NCBI RefSeq assembly: GCF_900589395.1 | Contig: NZ_UUIS01000093.1 | Span: forward strand, 1 to 64,000 | Source: Pseudomonas viridiflava | Lineage (GTDB): Bacteria; Pseudomonadota; Gammaproteobacteria; Pseudomonadales; Pseudomonadaceae | Direction of reading: 5' to 3' | DNA: 64,000 bases | In this document: positions 9,789 through 17,747 of the stretch, in pieces | Layout: the number at the start of each line of letters is the position of its first letter | Numbering within the stretch: the stretch's first letter is position 1 | The notes under the pieces: generated by a model | Database searches by the model: none | Told to the model about the DNA's origin: nothing | What the model saw: only the letters and a program-made list of their open reading frames with translations | Made by a program: the position numbers and the translations under genes

Positions 9789-9951
9789 GTGGCCGGACAT
9801 GAACAGCGGGTTGCCGACCCGGACGGCGCTGGAATAGGGATAGGGGTCGTTCTGGCTGAAGTTGAGGATCTCAACCGGTTGATGACTGTCGGCGACGGCG
9901 GAAAAGGCGGTCAATGAAGCGCAAAGCGAAAGCACCCAGGCATTTTTTCAT
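9789..9951 (-). pseudogene. Truncated, frameshifted RidA-family protein with a signal peptide
   Basis: From the ATG at 9951 (with a GGAG ribosome-binding site) the frame closes after about 25 codons. One base less in the A6 run just after the ATG would restore a clean export signal (MKNAWVLSLCASLTAFSAVA) leading into DSHQPVEILNFSQNDPYPY and SSAVRVGNPLFMSGH. The latter resembles the N-terminal strand pair of periplasmic RidA/YjgF proteins. Homology stops at about 9789, where the sequence heads into the fba terminator, so roughly two thirds of the gene is missing. Confidence 0.65.
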
Positions 9952-9981
9952 GGGGCTGAACTCCTTTTCAGAGGGCGGTAT

Positions 9982-10719
9982 TCAGGGCTTGAGCGCTTTA
10001 AGCAGGGCCGGATAAAACTGCTGCGGGGCCTGCAAGTGCGGCGAATGCCCGAGCGTTTCGAACTCGATCAGGGTCGCCTCGGGAATGCGCCTGGCGGCCG
10101 ACTTGCCCAGTTCAGCATAATTGGCCAGCGTGGCCATTACAGCAGGCGATGCGCCATGACCAATGGCGGTTTTATCGGTCAGGCCGATAAACAGCGTGGT
10201 GGGCACTTTCAGATACTCGAACTCGTGAACGACCGGTTCGTTATAAATCATGTCGTAGGTCAGGGCGGCGTTGTAAGCCATCATTGTCCGGAGCGGGCCA
10301 CTGAACAGTTTTTCCTGCATCTCGATCCAGCGATCAAACTCGGGACGCCATTCACCGTTGTAATGCACGCGGCGTTGATAGTCCTTGAGTGCCATGGCAC
10401 TGAAGCCCAGTTCATCTTCGAAGTAACTGTCGATGCCTTTGTAGGGCACGCCAAGTGCTTTCCAGTCTTCAAGGCCCAGCGGATTGATCAGCGCCAGTTG
10501 TTCGGTGGCCTCGGGGTACGTCAGTGCATAGCGGGCGGCCAGCATGCCGCCCATGGAGTGACCGATGATTGTGCTGCGGCTGATGCCCAGAACTTGCAGC
10601 AGTTCATGGGTGTTATGGGCCAGTTGCTGGAAACTGTATTGGTAGTGTTCAGGCTTGCTCGACTCGCAGAAGCCTTTCAAGTGCGTTACTTGATGATTCG
10701 AAAGTGTGTGGTCTGCCAC
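9982..10719 (-). pseudogene. 5'-truncated alpha/beta hydrolase
   Basis: The open frame encodes up to 245 residues. The recognisable part begins at GFCESSKPEHYQYSF, which in intact relatives lies after the oxyanion-hole strand, so the first 70-90 residues with the HG motif appear to be lost. The nucleophile elbow GHSMGG and a C-terminal GHSPHLQAP (likely catalytic His) remain. The residues before GFCESSKP do not look like this family. The gene is 30 bp upstream of the RidA-like remnant, which suggests a former two-gene operon. A short protein might still be made, but without the N-terminal core it is unlikely to fold normally. Confidence 0.7.
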
Positions 10720-10767
10720 GATGCCCGACGGTGGGCATCGCGATCAATACCGCGTGCCCGCGGCGTT

Positions 10768-11187
10768 CTACGGGAGCTTGACCAGCGCCGCGCAGGCCGC
10801 CTTGTAGGCTTCGTGCTGGTACTTGTTCAGCGACTCAGGCAGGACGAAAGCGTGTTTCTTGTTGGCCGCATTGAGGGTCTGTGGCGACAGCAGGCTCACC
10901 TCGCAATCGGCCAGCAACTGGAACACGGTCTCGATCTTGAACGTGGTCGGGCCACCGGCGAATTCGCCTTTCTTGCTGCGCTTCTTGATCACGATATGGC
11001 TGATGCCGTTTTCACGCACGAAGGTGGCGATTTGTGTGGCGAAGGCCTTGACGTTGGCGGACTCGTCATCGTCGGCCAGCGCCACTTTGCGGGTCGCCAG
11101 GGGCAGGTGGCCGATGCTGTCGTTCTGCCGTGTCGCCAGCGCAAAGATGGCTTCGCTGCCTTTGATTTCCACGCCGCAAATAATCAT
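10768..11187 (-). CDS. DUF3010 family protein
   Basis: 139 residues, cytosolic, with no signal or membrane segment. It begins MIICGVEIKGSEAIFAL, typical of DUF3010 proteins, whose fold resembles RNase H-like nucleases; no biochemical role is established. The conserved middle SHIVIKKRSKKGEFAGG and the C-terminal KYQHEAYKAACAALVKL are present. The start at 11187 fits the family N-terminus. An in-frame ATG 21 bp upstream lies inside a hairpin. It is on the same strand as, and 55 bp after, the LprI-like gene. Confidence 0.82.
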   Translation of the reverse strand: MIICGVEIKGSEAIFALATRQNDSIGHLPLATRKVALADDDESANVKAFATQIATFVRENGISHIVIKKRSKKGEFAGGPTTFKIETVFQLLADCEVSLLSPQTLNAANKKHAFVLPESLNKYQHEAYKAACAALVKLP

Positions 11188-11193
11188 GTGATG

Positions 11194-11223
11194 CCCTGTG
11201 TCTTTCATTGAAAGGTCACAGGG
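11194..11223 (-). promoter_or_regulatory. Hairpin covering the ribosome-binding site of the DUF3010 gene
   Basis: CCCTGTG (11194-11200) pairs with CACAGGG (11217-11223), and inside that CTTTC pairs with GAAAG. On the minus strand the AGGG likely to serve as ribosome-binding site lies in the stem, 6 bp before the start codon. There is no U-tract, so it is not an obvious terminator. Confidence 0.5.
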
Positions 11224-11242
11224 TAGCTTATCGGGACGCGGA

Positions 11243-11653
11243 TTATTCCTGTGCGATCGACTCCAGGTACTCCGAGCGCTCATCACTCATGCGTGCGATG
11301 CAGTCGTTTTCGCTGATCCTGAACGCCTTGCTGCCGGCGGCCGAGGGGAAGACTTCCACGGCGCAGTCGGCGTCACGCAACTTTTCCCACGCCTGGTGGG
11401 CTGTCTTGAGCTTGCTGGTGAAGTCGTTGAACTGGGTCTTGTTGGCGACGAATTGCGACTGCACCCGGTTGAGCAGATTCTGGAAGTTCTCCTTGAGCAG
11501 CGCCTCGGCGGTCTCACGGCTGTAGATGGAGCACTCCAGGGTCTGGTTATCGTTGTCGACGCCATCGCAAGGGGATGTTTCAGGATCCTGTGCAGCCCAG
11601 GCATTGCTTGCCAGGGCACTTGTCAGCGCCAGTCCCAGGAAAAAGGTTTTCAT
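11243..11653 (-). CDS. LprI-like (DUF1311) periplasmic protein
   Basis: 136 residues with a cleavable signal peptide (MKTFFLGLALTSALASNAWA). The mature domain has four cysteines (SPCDG, LECSIY, DADCAV, NDCIAR) spaced as in the LprI/DUF1311 family. Some members inhibit lysozyme; most are uncharacterised. The helical QFNDFTSKLKTAHQAWEKLRDADC is the family signature. It is the second potential lysozyme-inhibitor-type gene nearby, after the MliC-like gene at 8203, although the two are not in one operon. Confidence 0.8.
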   Translation of the reverse strand: MKTFFLGLALTSALASNAWAAQDPETSPCDGVDNDNQTLECSIYSRETAEALLKENFQNLLNRVQSQFVANKTQFNDFTSKLKTAHQAWEKLRDADCAVEVFPSAAGSKAFRISENDCIARMSDERSEYLESIAQE

Positions 11654-11778
11654 CTACTTGCTCCGCTCCGTTGGTGCGCTGAATTCTGGCTCAAGCGCAT
11701 GACAATGAACAGGTTTGACATGCCGCCTGCCGATTGTGCCGTACCCTTTGTCGCGGATTGACGCTTTCGGCAATTCCC

Positions 11779-11790
11779 CTGTCGTTTTTG
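11779..11790 (+). promoter_or_regulatory. Candidate operator half-site upstream of the dipeptidase-dgc operon
   Basis: CTGTCGTTTTTG lies 92 bp before the dipeptidase start. Its last 11 bases are identical to a segment upstream of fdhA (39545-39555). The same TGTCGT core occurs between gbcA and gbcB and upstream of glyA. It is a candidate binding half-site for the pathway regulator, inferred from shared position. Confidence 0.4.
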
Positions 11791-11881
11791 CATCCGGCTT
11801 TCCCGAGCCTGCGGCATATGCTGGCCCCAATAGCGCCGACAGTCGATTTGGCGCACCAGCACCTAGAAAGGGGACAGCCTG

Positions 11882-12859
11882 ATGAGCCCAGCCGAACTTC
11901 ACGCCGACAGCATCGTCATTGACGGGCTGATCATCGCCAAGTGGAATCGCGAGCTGTTTGAAGACATGCGCAAGGGCGGCCTGACCATGGCCAACTGCAC
12001 AGTGTCGGTGTGGGAGGGTTTCCAGGCCACCGTCAACAGCATCAGCGCCAGCCTGAAACTGATGCGCGAAAACAGCGACCTGGTGATGCCGGTGCAGACC
12101 ACCGCCGACATCCGCAAGGCCAAGGAACTGGGCAAGACCGGTATCCTGTTCGGCTTCCAGAACGCCCATGCCTTCGAAGACCAGATCGGCTATGTCGAGA
12201 TCTTCAAGAAGCTCGGCGTGGGCATCGTGCAGATGTGCTACAACACCCAGAACCTGGTCGGCACCGGCTGCTACGAGCGCGACGGCGGCCTGTCGGGCTT
12301 CGGCCGCGAGATCGTCGCCGAGATGAACCGCGTCGGGGTCATGTGCGACCTGTCCCACGTCGGCTCCAAAACCAGCGAGGAAGTCATCCTCGAATCGAAA
12401 AAGCCGGTCTGCTACTCCCACTGCCTGCCGTCGGGGCTCAAGGAGCACCCGCGCAACAAGTCCGATGAAGAACTCAAGTTCATCGCCGACCACGGCGGTT
12501 TCGTCGGCGTCACCATGTTCGCGCCGTTCCTGGCCAAGGGCATCGACTCGACCATCGACGACTACGCCGAGGCCATCGAGTACACCATGAACATCGTCGG
12601 TGAAGACGCTATCGGCATCGGCACTGACTTCACCCAGGGCCATGGCCAGGAATTCTTCGAATACCTGACCCACGACAAGGGCTACGCCCGGCGCCTGACC
12701 AGCTTCGGCAAGATCATCAACCCGCTGGGCATCCGCACCGTGGGCGAATTCCCGAACCTGACCGAGACACTGCTCAAGCGCGGCCATTGCGAAAGCGTGG
12801 TGCGCAAGATCATGGGCGAGAACTGGGTTCGCGTTCTAGGTGATGTCTGGGGCGAATGA
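11882..12859 (+). CDS. Membrane dipeptidase (peptidase M19), betaine-catabolism cluster
   Basis: 325 residues of the renal-dipeptidase (M19) TIM-barrel amidohydrolase family. Family features visible are DSIVIDGL at the N-terminus, GFQNAHAFED, DLSHVG, and YSHCLPSGLKEHPRNKSDEEL, the region holding the second metal His in relatives. The usual first metal pair HxD is altered: the start reads HADSIVIDGLIIAKWNR, so substrate and metal use may differ from classical dipeptidases. It heads the operon ending in etfB, as in other pseudomonads where this gene precedes dgcA. Its role in dimethylglycine use is unproven. No signal peptide is seen, so it should be cytosolic. Confidence 0.88.
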   Translation: MSPAELHADSIVIDGLIIAKWNRELFEDMRKGGLTMANCTVSVWEGFQATVNSISASLKLMRENSDLVMPVQTTADIRKAKELGKTGILFGFQNAHAFEDQIGYVEIFKKLGVGIVQMCYNTQNLVGTGCYERDGGLSGFGREIVAEMNRVGVMCDLSHVGSKTSEEVILESKKPVCYSHCLPSGLKEHPRNKSDEELKFIADHGGFVGVTMFAPFLAKGIDSTIDDYAEAIEYTMNIVGEDAIGIGTDFTQGHGQEFFEYLTHDKGYARRLTSFGKIINPLGIRTVGEFPNLTETLLKRGHCESVVRKIMGENWVRVLGDVWGE

Positions 12860-12941
12860 CCCGCCCGCGTCGCTGACACCTTCTATCTCAAGGCAGGCAA
12901 TGGTCTGCCTCATCACAAGAATTTTTCCGGAGTCACGTTTC

Positions 12942-13472
12942 ATGGCCAAGATCGCCCCGCAACTGCCTATCGAAGTCGACAGCGAAACCGGTATCTGGAC
13001 GTCCGACGCCCTGCCGATGCTGTACGTCCCGCGCCACTTCTTCGTCAATAACCACATGGGCATCGAGGAAGTGCTGGGCGCCGACGCCTATGCCGAGATC
13101 CTCTACAAGGCCGGCTACAAGTCGGCCTGGCACTGGTGCGAGAAAGAGGCCGAGTGTCATGGCCTGGAAGGTGTCGCGGTGTTCGAGCACTACATGAAGC
13201 GCCTGTCGCAGCGTGGCTGGGGCCTGTTCAAGATCCAGGACATCGACCTGGACAAGGGCACCGCCAGCGTCACGCTCGAGCATTCGGCGTTCGTGTACGT
13301 GTACGGCAAGGTCGGGCGCAAGGTCGACTACATGTTCACCGGCTGGTTCGCCGGCGCCATGGACCAGATCCTGGCCGCACGCGGCAGCGCGATCCGTACC
13401 GTGGCCGAACAGGTCTACGGAGGCTCCGAAGAGGGCCATGACGAGGGTCTGTTCGTCGTCAAACCACTTTAA
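12942..13472 (+). CDS. DUF5943 protein (V4R/4-vinyl-reductase-like) of the dgc operon
   Basis: 176 residues, cytosolic. The sequence from MLYVPRHFFVNNHMGIEEVLG through SAWHWCEKEAECHGL to VDYMFTGWFAGAMDQIL resembles small V4R-type sensor or binding domains, with a central H-W-C-E-K-E-A-E-C stretch that could bind a metal or small ligand. It is invariably next to dgcA in pseudomonads, which suggests a part in dimethylglycine demethylation, such as a chaperone, C1 carrier or sensor, but no function is established. The start at 12942 is preceded by CCGGAG. The upstream in-frame codons overlap the dipeptidase end. Confidence 0.8.
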   Translation: MAKIAPQLPIEVDSETGIWTSDALPMLYVPRHFFVNNHMGIEEVLGADAYAEILYKAGYKSAWHWCEKEAECHGLEGVAVFEHYMKRLSQRGWGLFKIQDIDLDKGTASVTLEHSAFVYVYGKVGRKVDYMFTGWFAGAMDQILAARGSAIRTVAEQVYGGSEEGHDEGLFVVKPL

Positions 13473-13514
13473 CCGCGCCGTTGGAAAGCACCGCGCGTAA
13501 CGCTCTGGCACCGT

Positions 13515-13536
13515 GCCGCCGGCCTTGGCCGGCGGC
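13515..13536 (+). promoter_or_regulatory. Strong intercistronic hairpin before dgcA
   Basis: GCCGCCGGCC, TT, GGCCGGCGGC: a perfect 10-bp GC stem with a 2-nt loop in the 117-bp gap between the DUF5943 gene and dgcA. It has no U-tract, so it is more likely an mRNA processing or stabilising element than a terminator. Confidence 0.6.
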
Positions 13537-13589
13537 GCACCATCAGACCGGGCGTACGCCACCGCTTTCGCCTTGAGGAGTTTTGGAAA

Positions 13590-15650
13590 ATGGCTTTTGA
13601 AGCGATGTTCCAGCCGATCCAGATCGGCAAACTGACCATCCGTAACCGTGTCCTCAGTACGGCCCACGCCGAGGTGTATGCCACTGACGGCGGCATGACC
13701 ACCGACCGTTACGTGAAGTACTACGAAGAGAAGGCCAAGGGCGGCATTGGCCTGGCCATCTGCGGCGGCTCGTCCGTGGTCGCCATCGACAGCCCGCAAA
13801 GCTGGTGGAAGTCGGTCAACCTGGCCACCGACCGGATCATCCCGCATTTCCAGAACCTGGCCGACGCCATGCACAAGCATGGCGCCAAGATCATGATCCA
13901 GATTACCCACATGGGCCGTCGCTCGCGCTGGGACGGTGATCACTGGCCGACCCTGATGTCGCCCTCGGGCATTCGCGAACCGGTGCACCGCGCCACCTGC
14001 AAGACCATCGAGCCTGAAGAAATCTGGCGCATCATCGGCAACTACGCCCAGGCCGCGCGCCGGGCGATGGAAGGCGGGCTGGACGGCATCGAGCTGTCGG
14101 CCGTGCACCAGCACATGATCGACCAGTTCTGGAGCCCGCGGGTCAACAAGCGCACCGACGAATGGGGCGGCAGCTTCGAAGGCCGCATGAAGTTCGGCAT
14201 GGAAGTGCTCAAGGCCGTGCGCGCCGAAGTCGGTCGCGACTTCTGCGTGGGCATGCGCATCTGCGGTGACGAATTCCACCCCGACGGCCTGTCCCACGAC
14301 GACATGAAGCAGATTGCCAAGTACTACGACGACACCGGCCTGCTGGACTTCTTCGGCGTGATCGGCTCCGGGTGCGACACACACAACACCCTCGCCAACG
14401 TCATCCCGAACATGAGTTATCCACCGGAGCCGTTCCTGCACCTGGCCGCCGGTATCAAGGAAGTGGTCAAGATCCCTGTGCTGCACGCACAGAACATCAA
14501 GGACCCCAACCAGGCCACGCGGATCCTGGAAGGTGGCTATGTCGACATGGTCGGCATGACCCGTGCGCACATGGCCGACCCGCACCTGATCGCCAAGATC
14601 AAGATGGGCCAGATCGACCAGATCAAGCAGTGCGTCGGTGCCAACTATTGCATCGACCGCCAGTACCAGGGCCTGGACGTCTTGTGCATCCAGAACGCCG
14701 CCACGTCCCGCGAATACATGGGCCTGCCGCACATCATCGAGAAATCCACCGGGCCCAGGCGCAAGGTGGTGGTGGTCGGGGCCGGTCCTGCCGGCATGGA
14801 AGCGGCGCGGGTGGCGGCCGAGCGCGGCCATGACGTGACCCTGTTCGAGAAAAAGGAAGCCATCGGCGGGCAGATCACCATCGCTTCCAAGGCACCGCAG
14901 CGCGACCAGATCGCCGGTATCACCCGCTGGTACCAGCTGGAGCTGGCGCGCCTGAAAGTCGACCTGCGCCTGGGCACCGCGGCCGATGCCGCGACCATTC
15001 TCGACCTGCGCCCGGACATCGTGGTGCTGGCGGTGGGCGGTCATCCGTTCGTCGAGCAGAACGAGCATTGGGGCGCAGCCGAAGGGCTGATCGTCAGCAG
15101 CTGGGACATCCTCGACGGCAAGGTAGCGCCGGGCAAGAACGTGCTGGTCTACGACACCATCTGCGAATTCACCGGGATGTCGGCGGCCGACTTCCTGGCC
15201 GACAAAGGCTGCCAGGTCGAGATCGTCACCGACGACATCAAGCCGGGTGTGGCGATGGGCGGCACGACCTTCCCGACCTACTACCGCAGCATGTATCCCA
15301 AAGAAGTGATCATGACCGGGGACATGATGCTGGAGAAGGTCTACCGCGAAGGCGACAAGCTGATTGCCGTGCTGGAAAACGAATACACCGGGGCCAAGGA
15401 GGAGCGGGTGGTCGACCAGGTGGTGGTGGAGAACGGTGTGCGTCCCGACGAGGCGATCTACTACGCGCTCAAGGAAGGTTCGCGCAACAAGGGCCAGATC
15501 GACATCGAAGCCCTCTACGCCATTCAGCCACAACCAATGCTCAGCCAGCCGGGTGATGGTTACCTGCTGTACCGGATCGGCGACTGCGTGGCGCAACGCA
15601 ACATCCATGCGGCCATCTACGACGGGCTGCGGCTCTGCAAGGATTTCTGA
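13590..15650 (+). CDS. dgcA: Dimethylglycine demethylase subunit DgcA (FMN/FAD oxidoreductase)
   Basis: 686 residues of the trimethylamine-dehydrogenase / old-yellow-enzyme family. The N-terminal TIM barrel (about 1-340) binds FMN. The linker at 348-366 is where relatives bind a 4Fe-4S cluster, and an FAD/NAD-type Rossmann domain starts at VVVVGAGPAGMEAARVAAERG near 391. Oxidises dimethylglycine to sarcosine with DgcB. One of the four cluster cysteines appears to be replaced: C348, A351, C354, C366. The start at 13590 has a GAGGAG ribosome-binding site. Catalytic assignment rests on conserved gene order with dgcB, the dedicated ETF and gbcAB. Confidence 0.94.
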   Translation: MAFEAMFQPIQIGKLTIRNRVLSTAHAEVYATDGGMTTDRYVKYYEEKAKGGIGLAICGGSSVVAIDSPQSWWKSVNLATDRIIPHFQNLADAMHKHGAKIMIQITHMGRRSRWDGDHWPTLMSPSGIREPVHRATCKTIEPEEIWRIIGNYAQAARRAMEGGLDGIELSAVHQHMIDQFWSPRVNKRTDEWGGSFEGRMKFGMEVLKAVRAEVGRDFCVGMRICGDEFHPDGLSHDDMKQIAKYYDDTGLLDFFGVIGSGCDTHNTLANVIPNMSYPPEPFLHLAAGIKEVVKIPVLHAQNIKDPNQATRILEGGYVDMVGMTRAHMADPHLIAKIKMGQIDQIKQCVGANYCIDRQYQGLDVLCIQNAATSREYMGLPHIIEKSTGPRRKVVVVGAGPAGMEAARVAAERGHDVTLFEKKEAIGGQITIASKAPQRDQIAGITRWYQLELARLKVDLRLGTAADAATILDLRPDIVVLAVGGHPFVEQNEHWGAAEGLIVSSWDILDGKVAPGKNVLVYDTICEFTGMSAADFLADKGCQVEIVTDDIKPGVAMGGTTFPTYYRSMYPKEVIMTGDMMLEKVYREGDKLIAVLENEYTGAKEERVVDQVVVENGVRPDEAIYYALKEGSRNKGQIDIEALYAIQPQPMLSQPGDGYLLYRIGDCVAQRNIHAAIYDGLRLCKDF

Positions 15651-15664
15651 CGGCCACCACCTCC

Positions 15665-15774
15665 TGTAGGAGCGCGCTTGCCCGCGACCGGCTGCGTCAG
15701 CAGTCGTGAATTCGTAGCGTTTCGCAGATTTTGCGAGCGCTACGCACTCGGTCGCGGGCAAGCGCGCTCCTACG
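15665..15774. repeat. GTAGGAGCGCGCT palindromic repeat inside the dgcA-dgcB gap
   Basis: Arms TGTAGGAGCGCGCTTGCCCG and its near-perfect complement (CGGGCAAGCGCGCTCCTAC) flank one internal module (CAGTCGTGAATTCG, then GCGTTTCGCAGATTTT). It occupies nearly all of the 144-bp gap between two genes whose products form one enzyme, so it will be transcribed as a long hairpin. Confidence 0.93.
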
Positions 15775-15794
15775 GGGTACACCCAGGAGCCATC

Positions 15795-17747
15795 ATGCTC
15801 AACACCATTCTCCCCATCCTGCTGTTCGCCGCCCTGGGCCTTGGGCTCCTGGGCGCCTTGCGGCGGGTCAAGCTGTGGCGCAACGGTCGGGCCTCGAAGG
15901 TCGACCTGCTGGGCGGCCTGCTGGCCATGCCCAGGCGCTATATGGTTGACCTGCACCACGTGGTCGCCCGTGACAAATATATTGCCAACACTCACGTGGC
16001 CACGGCCGGCGGTGCGGTGGCGTCGATCGTGCTGGCGATCCTGGTGCATGGTTTTGGCCTGCACAACAAGATCCTCGGCTACGCCTTGCTGCTGATGACA
16101 GCAGTGATGTTCGTCGGCGCGATCTTTGTGTTCCGCCGTCGCCTCAACCCGCCATCGCGCTTGTCCAAAGGGCCGTGGATGCGCCTGCCGAAAAGCCTGT
16201 TGGCGTTTTCGGCCAGTTTCTTCCTGCTGACCCTGCCGGTGGCCGGCATCCTGCCGCAGGATTTCGGCGGCTGGGTACTGGCCGCCATCCTGGCGCTGGG
16301 CGTGCTGTGGGGCGTCAGCGAGCTGTTCCTCGGCATGACCTGGGGCGGGCCGATGAAGCACGCCTTCGCCGGTGCTCTGCACCTGGCCTGGCACCGCCGC
16401 GCCGAGCGCTTTGGTGGCGGCCGTTCCACGGGCCTCAAGCCTCTGGACCTGGACGATGCGCAAGCGCCTCTGGGCGTCGAAAAGCCCAAGGACTTCACCT
16501 GGAACCAGTTGCTGGGCTTCGACGCCTGCGTGCAGTGCGGCAAATGCGAAGCCGCCTGTCCGGCGTTTGCCGCCGGCCAGCCGCTGAACCCCAAGAAGCT
16601 GATCCAGGACATGGTCGTGGGCCTGGCCGGTGGCACCGATGCCAACTTTGCCGGCAGCCCGTACCCCGGCAAGGCTATCGGCGAGCACGGCGGTCACCCG
16701 CACCAGCCGATCGTCAACGGCCTGGTGGACGCCGAGACCCTGTGGTCGTGCACCACCTGCCGCGCCTGCGTCGAGGAGTGCCCGATGATGATCGAGCACG
16801 TCGACGCCATCGTCGACATGCGTCGCCACCTGACCCTGGAGCGCGGCGCCACGCCGAACAAGGGCGCCGAGGTGCTGGACAACCTGATCGCCACCGACAA
16901 CCCCGGCGGCTTCAACCCCGGTGGCCGGTTGAACTGGGCGGCGGACCTGAACCTGAACCTGTTCAGCGACAAGAAAAGCGCCGATGTGCTGTTCTGGGTC
17001 GGTGACGGTGCGTTCGACATGCGCAACCAGCGCACCCTGCGCGCCTTCGTCAAGGTGCTCAAGGCGGCGGGCGTCGACTTTGCCGTACTGGGCCTCGAAG
17101 AGCGCGACAGTGGCGACGTGGCGCGGCGCCTGGGTGACGAGGCGACCTTCCAGAGCCTGGCCAAGCGCAATATCCAGACCCTGGCGCGCTACCGGTTTGC
17201 CCGCATCGTGACGTGCGACCCGCACAGCTTCCATGTGCTCAAGAACGAATATGGCGCCTTTGGCGGCGAGTACCAGGTGCAGCACCACAGTACGTTCATC
17301 GCCGAGCTGATCCAGGCCGGCGCGCTGAACCTGGGCCAGCACAAGGGCGGCAGCGTGACCTATCACGATCCATGCTACCTGGGCCGCTACAACGGTGAAT
17401 ACGAGGCGCCGCGCGATGTATTGAAGGCGCTGGGCATCGAGGTCAAGGAAATGCAGCGTTCCGGCTTCCGCTCGCGGTGCTGTGGCGGTGGCGGCGGTGC
17501 ACCGATTACCGACATCCCCGGCAAGCAGCGGATTCCCGACATGCGCATGGAGGACATCCGCGAAACCCAGGCCGAGCTGGTGGCGGTCGGGTGCCCGCAA
17601 TGCACCGCCATGCTCGAAGGTGTGGTCGAGCCGCGTCCGTTGATCAAGGACCTGGCCGAGCTGGTGGCCGACGCCCTGATCGAACAGGATGCCGAGCCTG
17701 CGCGCCAGCCGGCCCAGGCCAAACGTGAACCTGCGGAGGTGCACTGA
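15795..17747 (+). CDS. dgcB: Dimethylglycine demethylase subunit DgcB (Fe-S, heterodisulfide-reductase-like)
   Basis: 650 residues. The N-terminal part (about 1-160) has several hydrophobic segments, so it is anchored in the inner membrane. Two ferredoxin motifs follow: CVQCGKCEAACP (C245, 248, 251, 255) and CTTCRACVEECP (C319, 322, 325, 329). Two CCG-type domains complete the protein (DPCYLGRYNGEYEAPRD, then RCCGGGGG). Electrons from DgcA probably pass through these clusters to the quinone pool or ETF. The ATG at 15795 is chosen for its GGAG site and the membrane-type N-terminus. The stop overlaps the etfA start by one base (TGATG), showing translational coupling. Confidence 0.93.
   Translation: MLNTILPILLFAALGLGLLGALRRVKLWRNGRASKVDLLGGLLAMPRRYMVDLHHVVARDKYIANTHVATAGGAVASIVLAILVHGFGLHNKILGYALLLMTAVMFVGAIFVFRRRLNPPSRLSKGPWMRLPKSLLAFSASFFLLTLPVAGILPQDFGGWVLAAILALGVLWGVSELFLGMTWGGPMKHAFAGALHLAWHRRAERFGGGRSTGLKPLDLDDAQAPLGVEKPKDFTWNQLLGFDACVQCGKCEAACPAFAAGQPLNPKKLIQDMVVGLAGGTDANFAGSPYPGKAIGEHGGHPHQPIVNGLVDAETLWSCTTCRACVEECPMMIEHVDAIVDMRRHLTLERGATPNKGAEVLDNLIATDNPGGFNPGGRLNWAADLNLNLFSDKKSADVLFWVGDGAFDMRNQRTLRAFVKVLKAAGVDFAVLGLEERDSGDVARRLGDEATFQSLAKRNIQTLARYRFARIVTCDPHSFHVLKNEYGAFGGEYQVQHHSTFIAELIQAGALNLGQHKGGSVTYHDPCYLGRYNGEYEAPRDVLKALGIEVKEMQRSGFRSRCCGGGGGAPITDIPGKQRIPDMRMEDIRETQAELVAVGCPQCTAMLEGVVEPRPLIKDLAELVADALIEQDAEPARQPAQAKREPAEVH

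Noticed and set aside
12933..17744. A 1603-codon open frame antisense to the dgc operon
   Set aside because: It mirrors dgcA, dgcB and neighbours, whose homology and ribosome-binding sites are clear. Long antisense frames are common in GC-rich genes with strong third-position bias, and it runs through a palindromic repeat.
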